Origin: JANRIC01 sp033765345
Lineage (GTDB): Bacteria > Bacteroidota > Bacteroidia > Cytophagales > Microscillaceae
Direction: 5' to 3'
Length of the DNA: 16,901 bases
Assembly (NCBI GenBank): GCA_033765345.1
Contig: JANRIC010000232.1
Span: 1 to 16,901, forward strand
In this document: piece by piece, positions 4,447 through 13,852 of the stretch
Layout: each line of letters begins with the position of its first letter
Position numbering within the stretch: the first letter of the stretch is position 1
The notes under the pieces: model-generated
What the model was told of the DNA's origin: nothing
Databases searched by the model: none
Seen by the model: the letters and a program-made list of their open reading frames with translations, nothing else
Position numbers and translations under genes: made by a program

Positions 4447-6714
4447 CTATCTTCTGACGAAGGAATTGAAATAGCGGCATTCCTGGACAAGCTGATCGTA
4501 ATACTTGGTAGACTTAAATTCTGTCTTGAGCCTAGTAAAATAACGGCGGTTTTCCGGGGCATAGTTTGGTTCTATGTACCCATCCCAACCGATTTCTGTT
4601 TCAGGTTTGAGATAATATTGATTTTGCTCACATTTGGCAGCCATGTAGCAGCTTTGGGCGGCCATTTCCATATTTCCTGTAGAAATGGCAGAATTCATAG
4701 CTCGATCATAAAAATATTTTGCTTTGGAGCAATCCGTAAAAAGCAACATTTCTTGGGCTTTATCAGGCTCACTTTTTAGATACCACAAATCCATACTGCT
4801 TCTGAAATAATCCAAGGCTATCCACGAATTACCAAAATGTGTCATATTGTAATATGCATTCCCCAACTCAAAATAATACTGCGCCTGATCTACTGGGCTA
4901 TTTTTGACCAGTTCTTTAAGGGCTAAAATCCTCAAAGCCAGTGTTTTACGGTTGTATTTCCCTCGATTGATGCTTGGAGGGCAATTTTCTTGACAATCTA
5001 TTACATTTGCCTGAAAAGGGTCTGACTCAATGGTATACATCAATTTATCCGGGATTTGCTCATAAATGGCTAGGGCTTCCTTGATGCGATCTTGGTGAAA
5101 AAGCAAGGTAGCTTTCATCTCAAGCAGAACGTCCAGGGGTTTACCGATTTTGTCTTTTGCCAGGTAATTGGACTGGATTTTTGGGAAAAGGTATTCATCT
5201 TCAAAGGCTGTCAGTTTGTTTTTCTGGGTCAAAATGATTAAAGCCTCAATGAGTTCTAACTTGGGGTCCATTTTGAGGTTAAAAATATCATTTCGGCAGA
5301 GGTAAGCCTTGCCGCTTAGTCCTTGTTTGTCATACAGTCGGGCAAAGGCCTCGATCATAAAATCGTGCAGATGTTGGTGATTTTGAGCTTTGACTGCTTT
5401 GTAGATACTGTTTTCGGCTTCTTCATCAATTTTACTGAGGCGGCTGATTTGCATGGCCAGCTCAAAAATTTCTATTTGTGATTTGAAATTTTTGTCTTTG
5501 GTTTGTTTTTTCAAATCGGCAAATACGCTCAAGGCTCTTTGTGGGTTGCCGGCCACGTATTCCAGGTAGCCGTCGGCCAGCGTCCAGAGTTCGGGTTCGG
5601 CGATTTGTTTTTCTTTGAGGCATTCTCCCAAAAATCCTTTTAAGCCCATCAAATGTTGTATGGCTTCTTGTTGTGGATAATTTTGATAACCTTCATAAAA
5701 AAGTAAATTATTGCTGATATCGATGCTCAGGAGGTCACTTTCCAACTTATTGATCTCTCTTACAAGCATCAGCGAAAGCCGGGGTGATTCGGGTTGGATT
5801 TTATAAATATTTTTCATTTCTTCCAATCCGTTGGCATTTTTATCTAGAGAACGAAGGAAATACAGTTCCACTTTTTCTTCGGTGTTTTGGCAGAGAGAGA
5901 AGGCTTTTTGCCATTCTTGTTCATTTTTGATTTTAAAACTCAGGAAGGAAGAAACCCGTTTGCTGGGGCATTCTTTGAAGACTTTGGAGAAAAGATAGGC
6001 TGATTCACCCCCGCGATTCAGGTATCGAAGTGCCCCTGCCTTATGTGCCAAAGCCCAATAACGAATGATGCTCTCAGACTTACCAAAAAGGGGCTCGACC
6101 AGTTCCGCATAAAGCTCAATAGCTTTTTGATATTCGCCAGAATAGTGTGCCATACGAATAGCCTGATAAGCAAATCTTAATTTGAAGAAGGTATTATTGG
6201 CTTTTTCGTAATAATATTTTTTCCCAGCATCTGTCAGCCAGCGCATTTGTTTGATGTCGCGTTTTTCTTCGCTCCATTCATCAAAATAAGCAGCATGAGG
6301 TTCACATGATTTGGCATAATAGAGATAATCTATGGTCCGAAGATCGGCTTTATTTTGCCAGTATTTGACTAGCGGATTATTTTTCAGGCTATCTGCCAGT
6401 GAGGAGGAAGGTTTTTGGACATAAGCCCGGATTTTTTGCAGATCATTGGCACTTGCTTGATAAACAATGGCTTGGATGGCTTCCTGTGGGACTTTATTCT
6501 CATAATACGCCTGCCATTCACGGAGGTTGTCTTCCTGTGTAGAATCCAGGTCGCCGTCAAAGGCACTCAGTTCTTCAAATGAAATGGGGCTAAAGAAGTC
6601 AAAAGCCAGGTATTCCGGACTCATCACAAAACAGGTGCTTCGGCTAATTTTTTCTGATTTAGGCGTAAAAGCAAGAAAAAAAGCAAGAATCCAAATTGGT
6701 TTTAAAAATTTCAT
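4447..6714 (-). CDS. Secreted helical-repeat (TPR-like) protein
   Basis: This 755-aa protein opens with a signal peptide (MKFLKPIWILAFFLAFTPKS), so it is exported to the periplasm or beyond. The rest is almost wholly alpha-helical, with repeated TPR-like pairs such as YQKAIELYAELVEPLF (~195-210), RIKEALAIYEQIPDKL and YYFELGNAYYNMTHFGNSW near the C-terminus. Tyr, Trp and Lys are abundant, as in protein-interaction scaffolds of Bacteroidota. No T9SS sorting domain, lipobox or catalytic motif is visible. It lies 70 nt downstream of the GH5 gene on the same strand and may be co-transcribed, but the GH5 enzyme is cytoplasmic, so a direct partnership is unlikely. I recognise no named family; a scaffold or assembly role is inference from the repeats. 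Confidence 0.75.
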   Translation of the reverse strand: MKFLKPIWILAFFLAFTPKSEKISRSTCFVMSPEYLAFDFFSPISFEELSAFDGDLDSTQEDNLREWQAYYENKVPQEAIQAIVYQASANDLQKIRAYVQKPSSSLADSLKNNPLVKYWQNKADLRTIDYLYYAKSCEPHAAYFDEWSEEKRDIKQMRWLTDAGKKYYYEKANNTFFKLRFAYQAIRMAHYSGEYQKAIELYAELVEPLFGKSESIIRYWALAHKAGALRYLNRGGESAYLFSKVFKECPSKRVSSFLSFKIKNEQEWQKAFSLCQNTEEKVELYFLRSLDKNANGLEEMKNIYKIQPESPRLSLMLVREINKLESDLLSIDISNNLLFYEGYQNYPQQEAIQHLMGLKGFLGECLKEKQIAEPELWTLADGYLEYVAGNPQRALSVFADLKKQTKDKNFKSQIEIFELAMQISRLSKIDEEAENSIYKAVKAQNHQHLHDFMIEAFARLYDKQGLSGKAYLCRNDIFNLKMDPKLELIEALIILTQKNKLTAFEDEYLFPKIQSNYLAKDKIGKPLDVLLEMKATLLFHQDRIKEALAIYEQIPDKLMYTIESDPFQANVIDCQENCPPSINRGKYNRKTLALRILALKELVKNSPVDQAQYYFELGNAYYNMTHFGNSWIALDYFRSSMDLWYLKSEPDKAQEMLLFTDCSKAKYFYDRAMNSAISTGNMEMAAQSCYMAAKCEQNQYYLKPETEIGWDGYIEPNYAPENRRYFTRLKTEFKSTKYYDQLVQECRYFNSFVRR

Positions 6715-6784
6715 AGAGCTGTTTAATTTTAGAAATTTATCTTTTACATACTTGGGGTATTTCAGAAATATCTACGTAAAAAAC

Positions 6785-8686
6785 CTAGCCTTGTACAATT
6801 TTAATCTGATGTTTATATCGTTCTGCGCTATGTTTGTAAAGTAATCGTTGATTTTGCTCGTCTTTTTCATAGACTCCATCCGAAACAAATACTTTATAGC
6901 CCTTGGGATACTGAAAATTAGGCACATAAAACTCTGTAAATTCAAAGATGCCTTCTTCGTGCTCGAATTCATACTCAAGCACCTTTTTACGCATGTCAAA
7001 AGACAAACGAATCGGTATCCCACTGGTTTTTAAGGGATATGGCCGCAGTAAAGCTTCCAGAGCCCGCCCGCCGGAGTTAATATCTTTGGGGTCTGTTTGC
7101 TGGTCTTTACTGAATACAGAGAGGTCTTCCTTGTTCCACATATCCCCGTATTCGTTGCGGTTGTCGGCGGTATAGTTCCAAAGTGTAAAACTGAGCAAAT
7201 TATCCTCCAAAGCTCTCAAAGTGGCGTGAAGTGCTTTAATTTGTCTTGAAAAGTTGCCGTTTTGATAGGCTTTTTTCTGATGCATATCAAAGGGGATGCC
7301 CGTTTCACCGATCAAGGTAGGAGCGTTATTTAGATGTGTTTCACTTTCTTTTTTGATTTTGGCGAGTTGTGAAGCGAAGAGTTTGCGTACCTTTTTTCTA
7401 CCGATGACCAATTTACCCTGTTCAAGGTCAAAACTGAGCCAGGAGCGGAATTTTTTGGTAAATAGCGTCAAGCCGTCATACCAATGACTGGCATTCACCA
7501 CGTTTTTGAGGGTGCTCCCGGCAATGTCAGGGGGAGGAGATAATAAAATAGGCTCTAAGAAAATCACGGCTTTGGGATCAATGGAGCGAATTCCGGCGGC
7601 ATATTTTTCATAAAAAGGAAGCAAATAATCTCGGTTAAAATTGACTTCTTTGCCATGCACTTCTGAGAAGTGATTGGGTTTGAGCAATACCGGTTCACCG
7701 TTGGATTGAATATCCCAAACCCCGTGCGTTTTCCAGATACATTTATGGCCGTTTAGCCAGGCTCTAACGCCTCGAGGATTGGCTTCTTTTTTACCGATCA
7801 TCTTCGGACCTCGGGTCGTGAAGCCCCAATGCTCTACTTGCAGCGGATTGCCCGATGCCATATACATACTTTCAAAAGGACTGGGAGAAGCCCCCATTTT
7901 AAATAAAAAATCATTGGATTTCAGGTTTTTACAACCAATCCAGCCCGCAGAAGGCTCGTTCAACGTATCATAACCCACTACATTATCCAGACCTTGCAGG
8001 CGTTTGGCTACTTCTTTGATGGCATTGATGTAGTGATTTTGTAAAAACTCCTGGATAGGCTCTCCTCGAAATTTAAGCTCAGGGGCAAAATCATTCCCCC
8101 CAAAAAAAAGCGTAAACATTGTTGCACAGGCCAGTTTGGAATAATTCGTTGGCCAGATCATAGCCGGATATTGGTCTCTAAGTTGATGATGCAAAATAGC
8201 CGCCTCGCATTCTCCAAATTGCCTTACACTCAGCCCTACTGCCTCCAAAGTCCACAAAGGCGCACCATCTCCACCACTAAACCTACTCCATACATCCTGA
8301 TGAGGGTCAATAAATACCTGAATCTCATACTCACGTGCTTTTTTAATAACCTCATAGACATAATCGAGGTATTTTTCATCATACATTCCTGGTGCCTCGT
8401 GCTCTATCGCTTCCCAGGTCACCAAAAACCTCAAAAAATTCATCCCCCAGGATTTGAGCCTGCTGAAATGCTCATCGGCATCTTTGAGTGGAAAGGGTCT
8501 ATCCACAAAAGAAATTTTAGGAGAATAAAATTGATTGCTCTCATGAGAGGGCAGCTTAGGGTGTGCCGGAACTTTGGTGCTTCCTCCCAGATTTACCCCT
8601 CTTAGCATCAATACCCTTCCCAATTCATCTTTAAAATAAGAGCCTTCAAGCTTTAGTTGCATCATTGCTATGAAATTTTGAGCCAT
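6785..8686 (-). CDS. Glycoside hydrolase family 5, subfamily-12-like beta-glucosidase
   Basis: The 633-aa protein is a (beta/alpha)8 retaining glycosidase. RGVNLGGSTKVP (29-40) opens the barrel; DPHQDVWSRFSGGDGAP (127-143) is very like the fungal GH5_12 enzymes that hydrolyse ergosteryl-glucoside or glucosylceramide. Glu244 in YDTLNEP is the expected acid/base, Glu461 in IGETGIPFD the nucleophile, and LWNYTADNRNEYGD (502-515) the aromatic active-site strand. A C-terminal beta domain (~555-633) follows GGRALEALLRPYP. There is no signal peptide, so it should act in the cytoplasm, as the fungal enzymes do. ATG 8686 would leave almost no leader after the candidate -7 box at 8694-8701, so ATG 8665 or 8662 (MQLKLEGSYF) may be the real start. 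Family is confident; the exact substrate (steryl, ceramide or other lipid glucoside) is inferred. Confidence 0.85.
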   Translation of the reverse strand: MAQNFIAMMQLKLEGSYFKDELGRVLMLRGVNLGGSTKVPAHPKLPSHESNQFYSPKISFVDRPFPLKDADEHFSRLKSWGMNFLRFLVTWEAIEHEAPGMYDEKYLDYVYEVIKKAREYEIQVFIDPHQDVWSRFSGGDGAPLWTLEAVGLSVRQFGECEAAILHHQLRDQYPAMIWPTNYSKLACATMFTLFFGGNDFAPELKFRGEPIQEFLQNHYINAIKEVAKRLQGLDNVVGYDTLNEPSAGWIGCKNLKSNDFLFKMGASPSPFESMYMASGNPLQVEHWGFTTRGPKMIGKKEANPRGVRAWLNGHKCIWKTHGVWDIQSNGEPVLLKPNHFSEVHGKEVNFNRDYLLPFYEKYAAGIRSIDPKAVIFLEPILLSPPPDIAGSTLKNVVNASHWYDGLTLFTKKFRSWLSFDLEQGKLVIGRKKVRKLFASQLAKIKKESETHLNNAPTLIGETGIPFDMHQKKAYQNGNFSRQIKALHATLRALEDNLLSFTLWNYTADNRNEYGDMWNKEDLSVFSKDQQTDPKDINSGGRALEALLRPYPLKTSGIPIRLSFDMRKKVLEYEFEHEEGIFEFTEFYVPNFQYPKGYKVFVSDGVYEKDEQNQRLLYKHSAERYKHQIKIVQG

Positions 8687-8895
8687 TCAAACCGCAAATT
8701 ATTACAAAAAAAAGACGTTTTGCAAATATTTTCAAAAGCCCCACCACCACTATAACTCATGATTTTTTATCTTAATTAAACAATTATTATATTTTGCATT
8801 GTTATTTTAAGAGATTCTTGCTACTTTTACTTAATAGTAGGAATGCATACTATTTTTATGATTTACACTTATTAAACTAAAAAATAAATAATTCT
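8687..8895. promoter_or_regulatory. Divergent promoter region between GH5 and thiolase genes
   Basis: On the minus strand TAATTTGC (8701-8694) with a TTTG about 21 nt upstream resembles a Bacteroidota -33/-7 promoter with one base missing in the -7 box; it would serve the GH5 gene. A near-palindrome (TTTTGCAAATATTTTCAAAA, 8718-8737, two mismatched pairs) could be an operator. For the plus-strand thiolase only degenerate candidates are seen, for example TATTTTTA near 8850. No gene is visible in this gap. Confidence 0.3.
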
Positions 8896-10104
8896 ATGGC
8901 AGAAGCTTATATTTACGATGCTGTTCGCACTCCTCGCGGCAAAGGCAAAAGCGATGGTTCATTACACGAAGTTCAGCCTGTACATTTATTAACAACGCTT
9001 CTTAAAGCACTCAAAGAAAGAAATAATCTGGATACCAGTTTGGTAGACGATGTAATCGCCGGATGTGTAAGCCCAGTTGGTGAACAAGGTGCCGACATCG
9101 CCCGTACAGCGGTTATTGAAGCTGGTTATGCTGAAACTACGGCTGGAGTTCAATTAAACAGATTCTGTTCTTCGGGTCTAGAGGCAATCAATATCGCTGC
9201 GGCACACGTGATGTCAGGTCAGGCAGATATGATCGTAGCAGGTGGGATCGAGTCTATGTCACGCGTACCGATGGGTTCTGATGGCGGGGCATTGTTTACC
9301 AATCCTGATCTGATTGGCAAGCACAAGATGGTACCTCAGGGTATTTCGGCCGATTTGATCGCTACCAAATACGGTTTTACCCGTGAAGAACTGGACAGAT
9401 TTGCCGTAGAATCTCACAAACGAGCCTCAGAAGCTCGCAGCAAGGGGCATTTCAAAAAATCTTTGATCGCAGTCAAAGACCAACTCGGCATTCCTTTGCT
9501 AGAAGAAGACGAAGGTATTCGCCCTGGAACCACCATAGAAACGCTGGCCGCCTTGAAGCCTGCTTTTGAAATGATGGGTCAAATGGGTGGTTTGGATGCC
9601 CTGGCATTGCAAAAGTACCCCGAGCTGGAGCAAATCATACACGTACACCACGCCGGAAACTCCTCTCAGATTACCGACGGTTCGGGTGTACTCCTAATTG
9701 GCAACAGAGAAGTAGGCGCCAAAGCCGGACTCAAAGCCCGCGCAAAAATTCACTCTTACGCCATCATCGGTACCGAACCTACCATCATGCTTACCGGCCC
9801 TGCGCCCTCTACCCGTAAGCTCCTCAAAAAGAATGGTATGCAAATCACAGACATTGATTTGTTTGAAGTAAATGAAGCTTTTGCCGTAGTGCCCATGCTT
9901 TATATGCAGGAATTGGGCATTGACCATTCCATCGTAAATCCTAATGGAGGTTCTATTGCGATGGGGCACCCACTTGGTGCTACTGGAGCCATCCTCATCA
10001 GTACTTTGCTGGATGAGCTAGAGCGTCAGGATAAAAACGTAGGTCTAGCCACACTTTGTATCGGTGGGGGAATGGGGATATCAACCATTATTGAGAGAGT
10101 TTAA
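8896..10104 (+). CDS. fadA: Acetyl-CoA acyltransferase (beta-ketothiolase)
   Basis: This 402-aa thiolase catalyses the last beta-oxidation step: CoA-dependent cleavage of 3-ketoacyl-CoA to acetyl-CoA and a shortened acyl-CoA. All catalytic parts are present: Cys91 in NRFCSSGLEAIN (acyl carrier), His358 in GHPLGATGA, Cys388 in LCIGGGMG, and the VNEAFA loop (~325-330). Length and the N-terminal start (AYIYDAVRTPRGKG) match the family. Immediate neighbourhood with the crotonase/dehydrogenase fusion downstream supports a degradative FadA over a biosynthetic AtoB/PhaA thiolase. It is cytoplasmic. The 153-nt gap to fadB is unusually long for this pair and holds a palindrome. Confidence 0.93.
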   Translation: MAEAYIYDAVRTPRGKGKSDGSLHEVQPVHLLTTLLKALKERNNLDTSLVDDVIAGCVSPVGEQGADIARTAVIEAGYAETTAGVQLNRFCSSGLEAINIAAAHVMSGQADMIVAGGIESMSRVPMGSDGGALFTNPDLIGKHKMVPQGISADLIATKYGFTREELDRFAVESHKRASEARSKGHFKKSLIAVKDQLGIPLLEEDEGIRPGTTIETLAALKPAFEMMGQMGGLDALALQKYPELEQIIHVHHAGNSSQITDGSGVLLIGNREVGAKAGLKARAKIHSYAIIGTEPTIMLTGPAPSTRKLLKKNGMQITDIDLFEVNEAFAVVPMLYMQELGIDHSIVNPNGGSIAMGHPLGATGAILISTLLDELERQDKNVGLATLCIGGGMGISTIIERV

Positions 10105-10112
10105 GCCCAAGA

Positions 10113-10156
10113 AAGGAATGAAGGAATTAAAGGAATTAAAAAAATTAAAGAATTAA
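10113..10156. repeat. Degenerate GGAATTAAA tandem repeat
   Basis: Directly after the thiolase stop the sequence repeats a ~9-nt unit (GGAATGAAGGAATTAAAGG and following AAATTAAAGAATTAA). Such purine-rich decaying repeats occur in intergenic DNA. No coding or structural role is evident. Confidence 0.45.
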
Positions 10157-10173
10157 TTTTCTTTTCCTATCTC

Positions 10174-10198
10174 TGTGTTTTGTGACTCACAAAACACA
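10174..10198. promoter_or_regulatory. 25-bp perfect palindrome between fadA and fadB
   Basis: TGTGTTTTGTGA (10174-10185), one central C, then TCACAAAACACA (10187-10198). The 12-bp arms are exact and nearly unspaced, which is more typical of a dimeric repressor or activator site than of an RNA terminator, and no T-run follows. The position 60 nt before the fadB start suggests a control point inside the beta-oxidation unit. It also resembles widespread CTCTGTG-type intergenic repeats, so a repeat-element origin is possible. Confidence 0.5.
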
Positions 10199-10257
10199 AA
10201 CGCTCAAACCGATGCTTTAAATTTTTACTACTCATAATTTTAAAACATTAAAAAAAA

Positions 10258-12474
10258 ATGATCAAATATAGTGTAGAAGATGGCGTAGCTATTGTAAGCT
10301 GGAACATGGAAGGCTACCCCATGAACGTCATGAATGACGACTCTTATGCTGCATTCGCAGAAAATATGGATCGAGCTGTGGCGGATTCTGAGGTTAAAGG
10401 AATTATCATCACTTCCGAAAAGGATACTTTTTTTGCTGGTGCCGACCTCAAAATGATGAAAGCTCTCCTGGCTCGCGATTACAGCCAAGAAGACCCTCGT
10501 GCAGCGCTCGATAGTGCGTATAAATGGAATGCACTGTTCCGCAAATACGAAACCTCCGGCAAACCCCTTGTAGCGGCCATCAACGGGCACGCCCTGGGTG
10601 GGGGTTTTGAAATGTGCTTGGCCAGCCATTACCGCATTGCCATCAATGACCCTAAAATCCAAGTCGGTTTGCCCGAAGCGCAGATCGGACTGATACCTGG
10701 TGCAGGAGGAACACAAAGACTGCCCCGTTTTCTGGGTCTAGAAAAAGGTGTGCCTTTCTTGCTCGAAGGAAGCAAGGTAGACCCACAAGCAGCCCTCAAA
10801 ATGGGTTTGATCCACGAACTGGTGGCTGACAAAGCTGCTCTGATTGAAGCAGCCAAAAAATGGATTGCCGCTAATCCCAAAGCCATGCAGCCCTGGGATG
10901 AAGTGGTCAAAGGCAAAATTGTGGGTAAAACCAATTATAGAATCCCCGGCGGCAATATCCAGAGCCCACAGGCTGCCCAACTGATGATGCCTGGTACGGC
11001 TTTGATGTGGGACAAAAGCAAGGGAAATTACCCTGCCCAAAAAGCCATTATGAATTGCGTCTATGAAGGGCTTCAGGTATCTATTGATCTAGGACTTAAA
11101 ATAGAGTCTCGTTATTTCGTGACGATGCTGCAAAGCCCAGTGGCTAAAAATATGATTCGTACGCTGTTTTTTGCGATGGGAGATGCCAACAAAGGCGTTG
11201 CTCGCCCCAAAAATGTACCCGCCCGTGAGATCAAAAAAATAGCCATTCTCGGAGCTGGTATGATGGGTGCCGGAATCGCCTACGTAAGTGCGATGGCAGG
11301 AATCGAGGTGATTTTAAAAGATGTTTCTCTGGAAAATGCCGAAAAAGGTAAGGATTATTCCCGTGAACTACTCAAAAAACGTGTTTCTCAAGGTAGAATG
11401 GCCAAAGAAAAAGCCGAAAAAGTGCTTGAACTCATCAAAGCCAGTGACAACTACCAAGATTTGGCAGGGAGCGATCTGGTGATTGAGGCCGTGTTCGAGA
11501 ACCGCGAAATCAAAGCCAAAGTCACTCAAGAAACCGAAGCGGTGATTGATGCCCAAACCATTTTTGGCTCCAATACCTCTACTTTGCCTATCACCGGACT
11601 GGCAGAAGCCTCCCAACGACCCGAGCAATTTATAGGCATTCACTTCTTCTCTCCGGTAGATAAAATGCCACTCGTAGAAATCATTATGGGTAAACAAACC
11701 AATGATGCTGCCCTGGCACTTACCATTGACTATGTGACTAAAATCAAAAAGACTCCCATTGTAGTCAATGATTCCCGTGGATTTTATACCTCACGCTGCT
11801 TCGGAACCTACACTACTGAAGGCTTAGAAATGCTTGCCGAAGGCGTAAAACCTACTTTGATTGAGCACGCCGGTACGCTGGCCGGAATGCCCGTAGGCCC
11901 ACTGGATGTAGCCGATGCTGTAGCCATTGACCTAGCTTACAAAGTCATGCAACAAACCCTGGCAGACGAAGGTACTACCTTTGCCGAAGCCGAAGCCCAG
12001 GGCAAACTCCCTGCAAGCAGCAAGATCGTCCGTAAGTTTGTAGAAGAACTGGAGCGATTCGGCAAGAAAAACAAAAAAGGCTACTATGAATACCCCGAAA
12101 ACGGCAAAAAATACCTCTGGCCTGGATTGAGTGAGCTATATCCGCCTGCTGAAGTACAACCCGACATAGAACACCTCAAAAAACGCATTCTGCATCGCCA
12201 GGCGATTGAAGCGGTACGTTGTCTGGAAGAAGGCGTACTCAACAGTGCCACCGACGGCGACATCGGTTCTATTCTGGCTTGGGGATTCCCACCCTACACC
12301 GGAGGCGTATTCTCCTACATTGATATGATTGGGGTGGATACTTTTGTGAAAGAACTCGATGAACTCACCGCCCAGTACGGCAGCCGCTTCCAAGCTACCG
12401 AAGGGCTCCGCAAAATAGCCGCCAACGGCGAAAGCTATCACGGAGCAAGGGCTAAGACTGAGGTAGCAGCTTGA
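10258..12474 (+). CDS. fadB: Bifunctional enoyl-CoA hydratase/3-hydroxyacyl-CoA dehydrogenase
   Basis: This 738-aa multifunctional enzyme hydrates 2-enoyl-CoA and oxidises the L-3-hydroxyacyl-CoA with NAD+, feeding the thiolase encoded upstream. Residues 1-~190 are the crotonase domain: oxyanion-hole FFAGADL (58-64) and GHALGGGFE with Glu118, and Glu140 in GLPEAQIGLIPGAGGTQRLP. Residues ~325-500 are the Rossmann domain with ILGAGMMGAGIAY (330-342), the SNTSTLPI stretch, and the His462/Glu474 catalytic pair in GIHFFSPVDKMPLVEI. Residues ~500-725 are the dimerisation domains (DSRGFYTSRCF; AWGFPPYTGG). The chain ends in an Ala-rich tail. Length and domain order fit FadB/FadJ-type alpha subunits. 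It is cytoplasmic and probably complexes with the thiolase. The fadA-before-fadB order is the reverse of that in Escherichia coli. Confidence 0.93.
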   Translation: MIKYSVEDGVAIVSWNMEGYPMNVMNDDSYAAFAENMDRAVADSEVKGIIITSEKDTFFAGADLKMMKALLARDYSQEDPRAALDSAYKWNALFRKYETSGKPLVAAINGHALGGGFEMCLASHYRIAINDPKIQVGLPEAQIGLIPGAGGTQRLPRFLGLEKGVPFLLEGSKVDPQAALKMGLIHELVADKAALIEAAKKWIAANPKAMQPWDEVVKGKIVGKTNYRIPGGNIQSPQAAQLMMPGTALMWDKSKGNYPAQKAIMNCVYEGLQVSIDLGLKIESRYFVTMLQSPVAKNMIRTLFFAMGDANKGVARPKNVPAREIKKIAILGAGMMGAGIAYVSAMAGIEVILKDVSLENAEKGKDYSRELLKKRVSQGRMAKEKAEKVLELIKASDNYQDLAGSDLVIEAVFENREIKAKVTQETEAVIDAQTIFGSNTSTLPITGLAEASQRPEQFIGIHFFSPVDKMPLVEIIMGKQTNDAALALTIDYVTKIKKTPIVVNDSRGFYTSRCFGTYTTEGLEMLAEGVKPTLIEHAGTLAGMPVGPLDVADAVAIDLAYKVMQQTLADEGTTFAEAEAQGKLPASSKIVRKFVEELERFGKKNKKGYYEYPENGKKYLWPGLSELYPPAEVQPDIEHLKKRILHRQAIEAVRCLEEGVLNSATDGDIGSILAWGFPPYTGGVFSYIDMIGVDTFVKELDELTAQYGSRFQATEGLRKIAANGESYHGARAKTEVAA

Positions 12475-12498
12475 TTTTGAAATATTATTTTAAAGAAG

Positions 12499-12529
12499 AC
12501 CCGACTGAGGAATTAGTTGGGTTTTTTTT
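12499..12529 (+). terminator. Intrinsic terminator after fadB
   Basis: ACCCGACT (12499-12506) pairs with AGTTGGGT (12515-12522) through one G-U, with an 8-nt loop, followed directly by eight T residues. It lies 25 nt after the fadB stop and would end the beta-oxidation transcript just before the insertion sequence. Confidence 0.8.
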
Positions 12530-12539
12530 GTTATATTTG

Positions 12540-12544
12540 ATTAA
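12540..12544. repeat. Target-site duplication, left copy
   Basis: ATTAA directly abuts the left inverted repeat of the insertion sequence and is repeated at 14135-14139 beyond the right end. A 5-bp duplication suits IS4-superfamily elements. The exact boundary may be off by one base because the left end has one more C than the right. Confidence 0.6.
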
Positions 12545-12557
12545 CCCGTAACACCTC

Positions 12558-13850
12558 CTAGTTACGTAATAGGTTCAAGACATTTTGGGTTTTCTGTGTA
12601 ATTTCAGCATCGATCCATTGGTTGGCTATTTTTATTTTTCGGATATTTTGTAGGCATAGGATCAGGTCTTTTGGGGAATATTTCTTGAGCAAATCTTTTT
12701 TGACCAATTGATGATAGAGTTTGTAATGCATCATTAAGGCCAGGAAATTGATAAAGCTCCAGGTCTCCATTTCTTGTTGTCCTCTCATATAGGTTCTGTC
12801 GGCATCCAAGGTATTTTTATAGGTATCTATCATGACTTCAATCTCATTGCGACTTTTGAGGTATTCAAAAAGTTTAGGGCAGGAAATGTCATCGAGGTTA
12901 TGACAAAGACAGATTGTTCCGAAAGTTTTTTGTTTTTTATGAAATTTTTCCAGATTGTAGCCTTCTTTTCCTTCCTGGATACGCAGAAGATAATCTTTTT
13001 CTTCGGCATTTTTGAGTTCATTATCCAAAAACAAGACTATTTTTCGTTTTTTTTGTCCTTTGTCTGATTTCTCAAAGGATTTGTACCAAATAATCCGTTT
13101 TTCAAAGCTAAAATAGGCTTCAAAGTCTTTTTTATGCCCTTCCAAAATAGGACTATAATCACACAGGGAGTGGTTTCTTCGGAGGGGCAGAATATAGCTT
13201 AACTGCTCTTCTTCAAGCATTTCTATATTCTTGGCACTATAAAAACCTTTGTCTCCTATGACAAGGGCTTCTTGTAAACCACTTTCTAGTAAGGTGTTTT
13301 TCAGGGTGCTTACTTCCCGAATGTCTCCGGGTAATAGTCTATAAAAACAGGGGCTTTTGCTTTGTGCTGAAAAGATAAAAAGTAAATTCACCTGTGGATC
13401 AAAGACTTTTTGGCTGTTGTAGCCCAACTTATTCCATGGCAGTTGCTCAGAAAAGCTAATGATGTGGGTTTGATCTATCAAAAAGTGAGATTCTTGCCTC
13501 ATCAAGGTTTTTAAAAAGTTGACAATCTGGGGTCTTTGGCTGCCAATTTCTCTAAAAAGCTGTGTCAGAGATTTATCTCCTAATTTGACTCCGGGTAGCT
13601 CCTCACGGGCATAACTGTTTTGGTAATAAAAATTTATGTGCTTCAAAGGGCTTTGATAGGCTAAACGAAACATAGAGAGCAAGAATAGGGCTTGATAATT
13701 TTCAGGAAAAAATACTTGGAGACTCTCCAAGAGGCTTTGGTGCTCACTGCGTAGATAATCAAATAAACCAAACTCAAGCACTGCCACTTCTTGCAGGCGG
13801 CTTTTAGCGATTCTAGCTTGGCTCTTGATCAAGCCATCTGGGGTGATCCG
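12558..13850 (-). pseudogene. IS transposase, main catalytic part (frame-shifted)
   Basis: This is the catalytic part of a DDE transposase. The first Asp is in FLIDQTH (Asp120 of the 424 residues counted from TTG 13832), the second in VIGDKGFYS (Asp194), and the Glu in the signature R328-(3)-E332-(6)-K339 typical of the IS4 superfamily. It ends at TAG 12558-12560. No ATG start exists; the natural reading continues upstream as GRITPDGLIKSQ, joining the N-terminal fragment whose frame ends at TAG 13855-13853. The N-terminal and catalytic parts are in different frames, so a full-length enzyme requires a -1 shift near 13855. I see no canonical slippery heptamer, so a disabling mutation is more likely than programmed frameshifting. 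Confidence 0.75.
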
Positions 13851-13852
13851 TC

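Noticed and set aside
8171..8605. 144-aa plus-strand open frame inside the GH5 gene
   Set aside because: It is antisense to the conserved catalytic region of GH5.
10174..10198. Palindrome between fadA and fadB as an intrinsic terminator
   Set aside because: The arms are separated by one base and no T-run follows; an operator or repeat element fits better.
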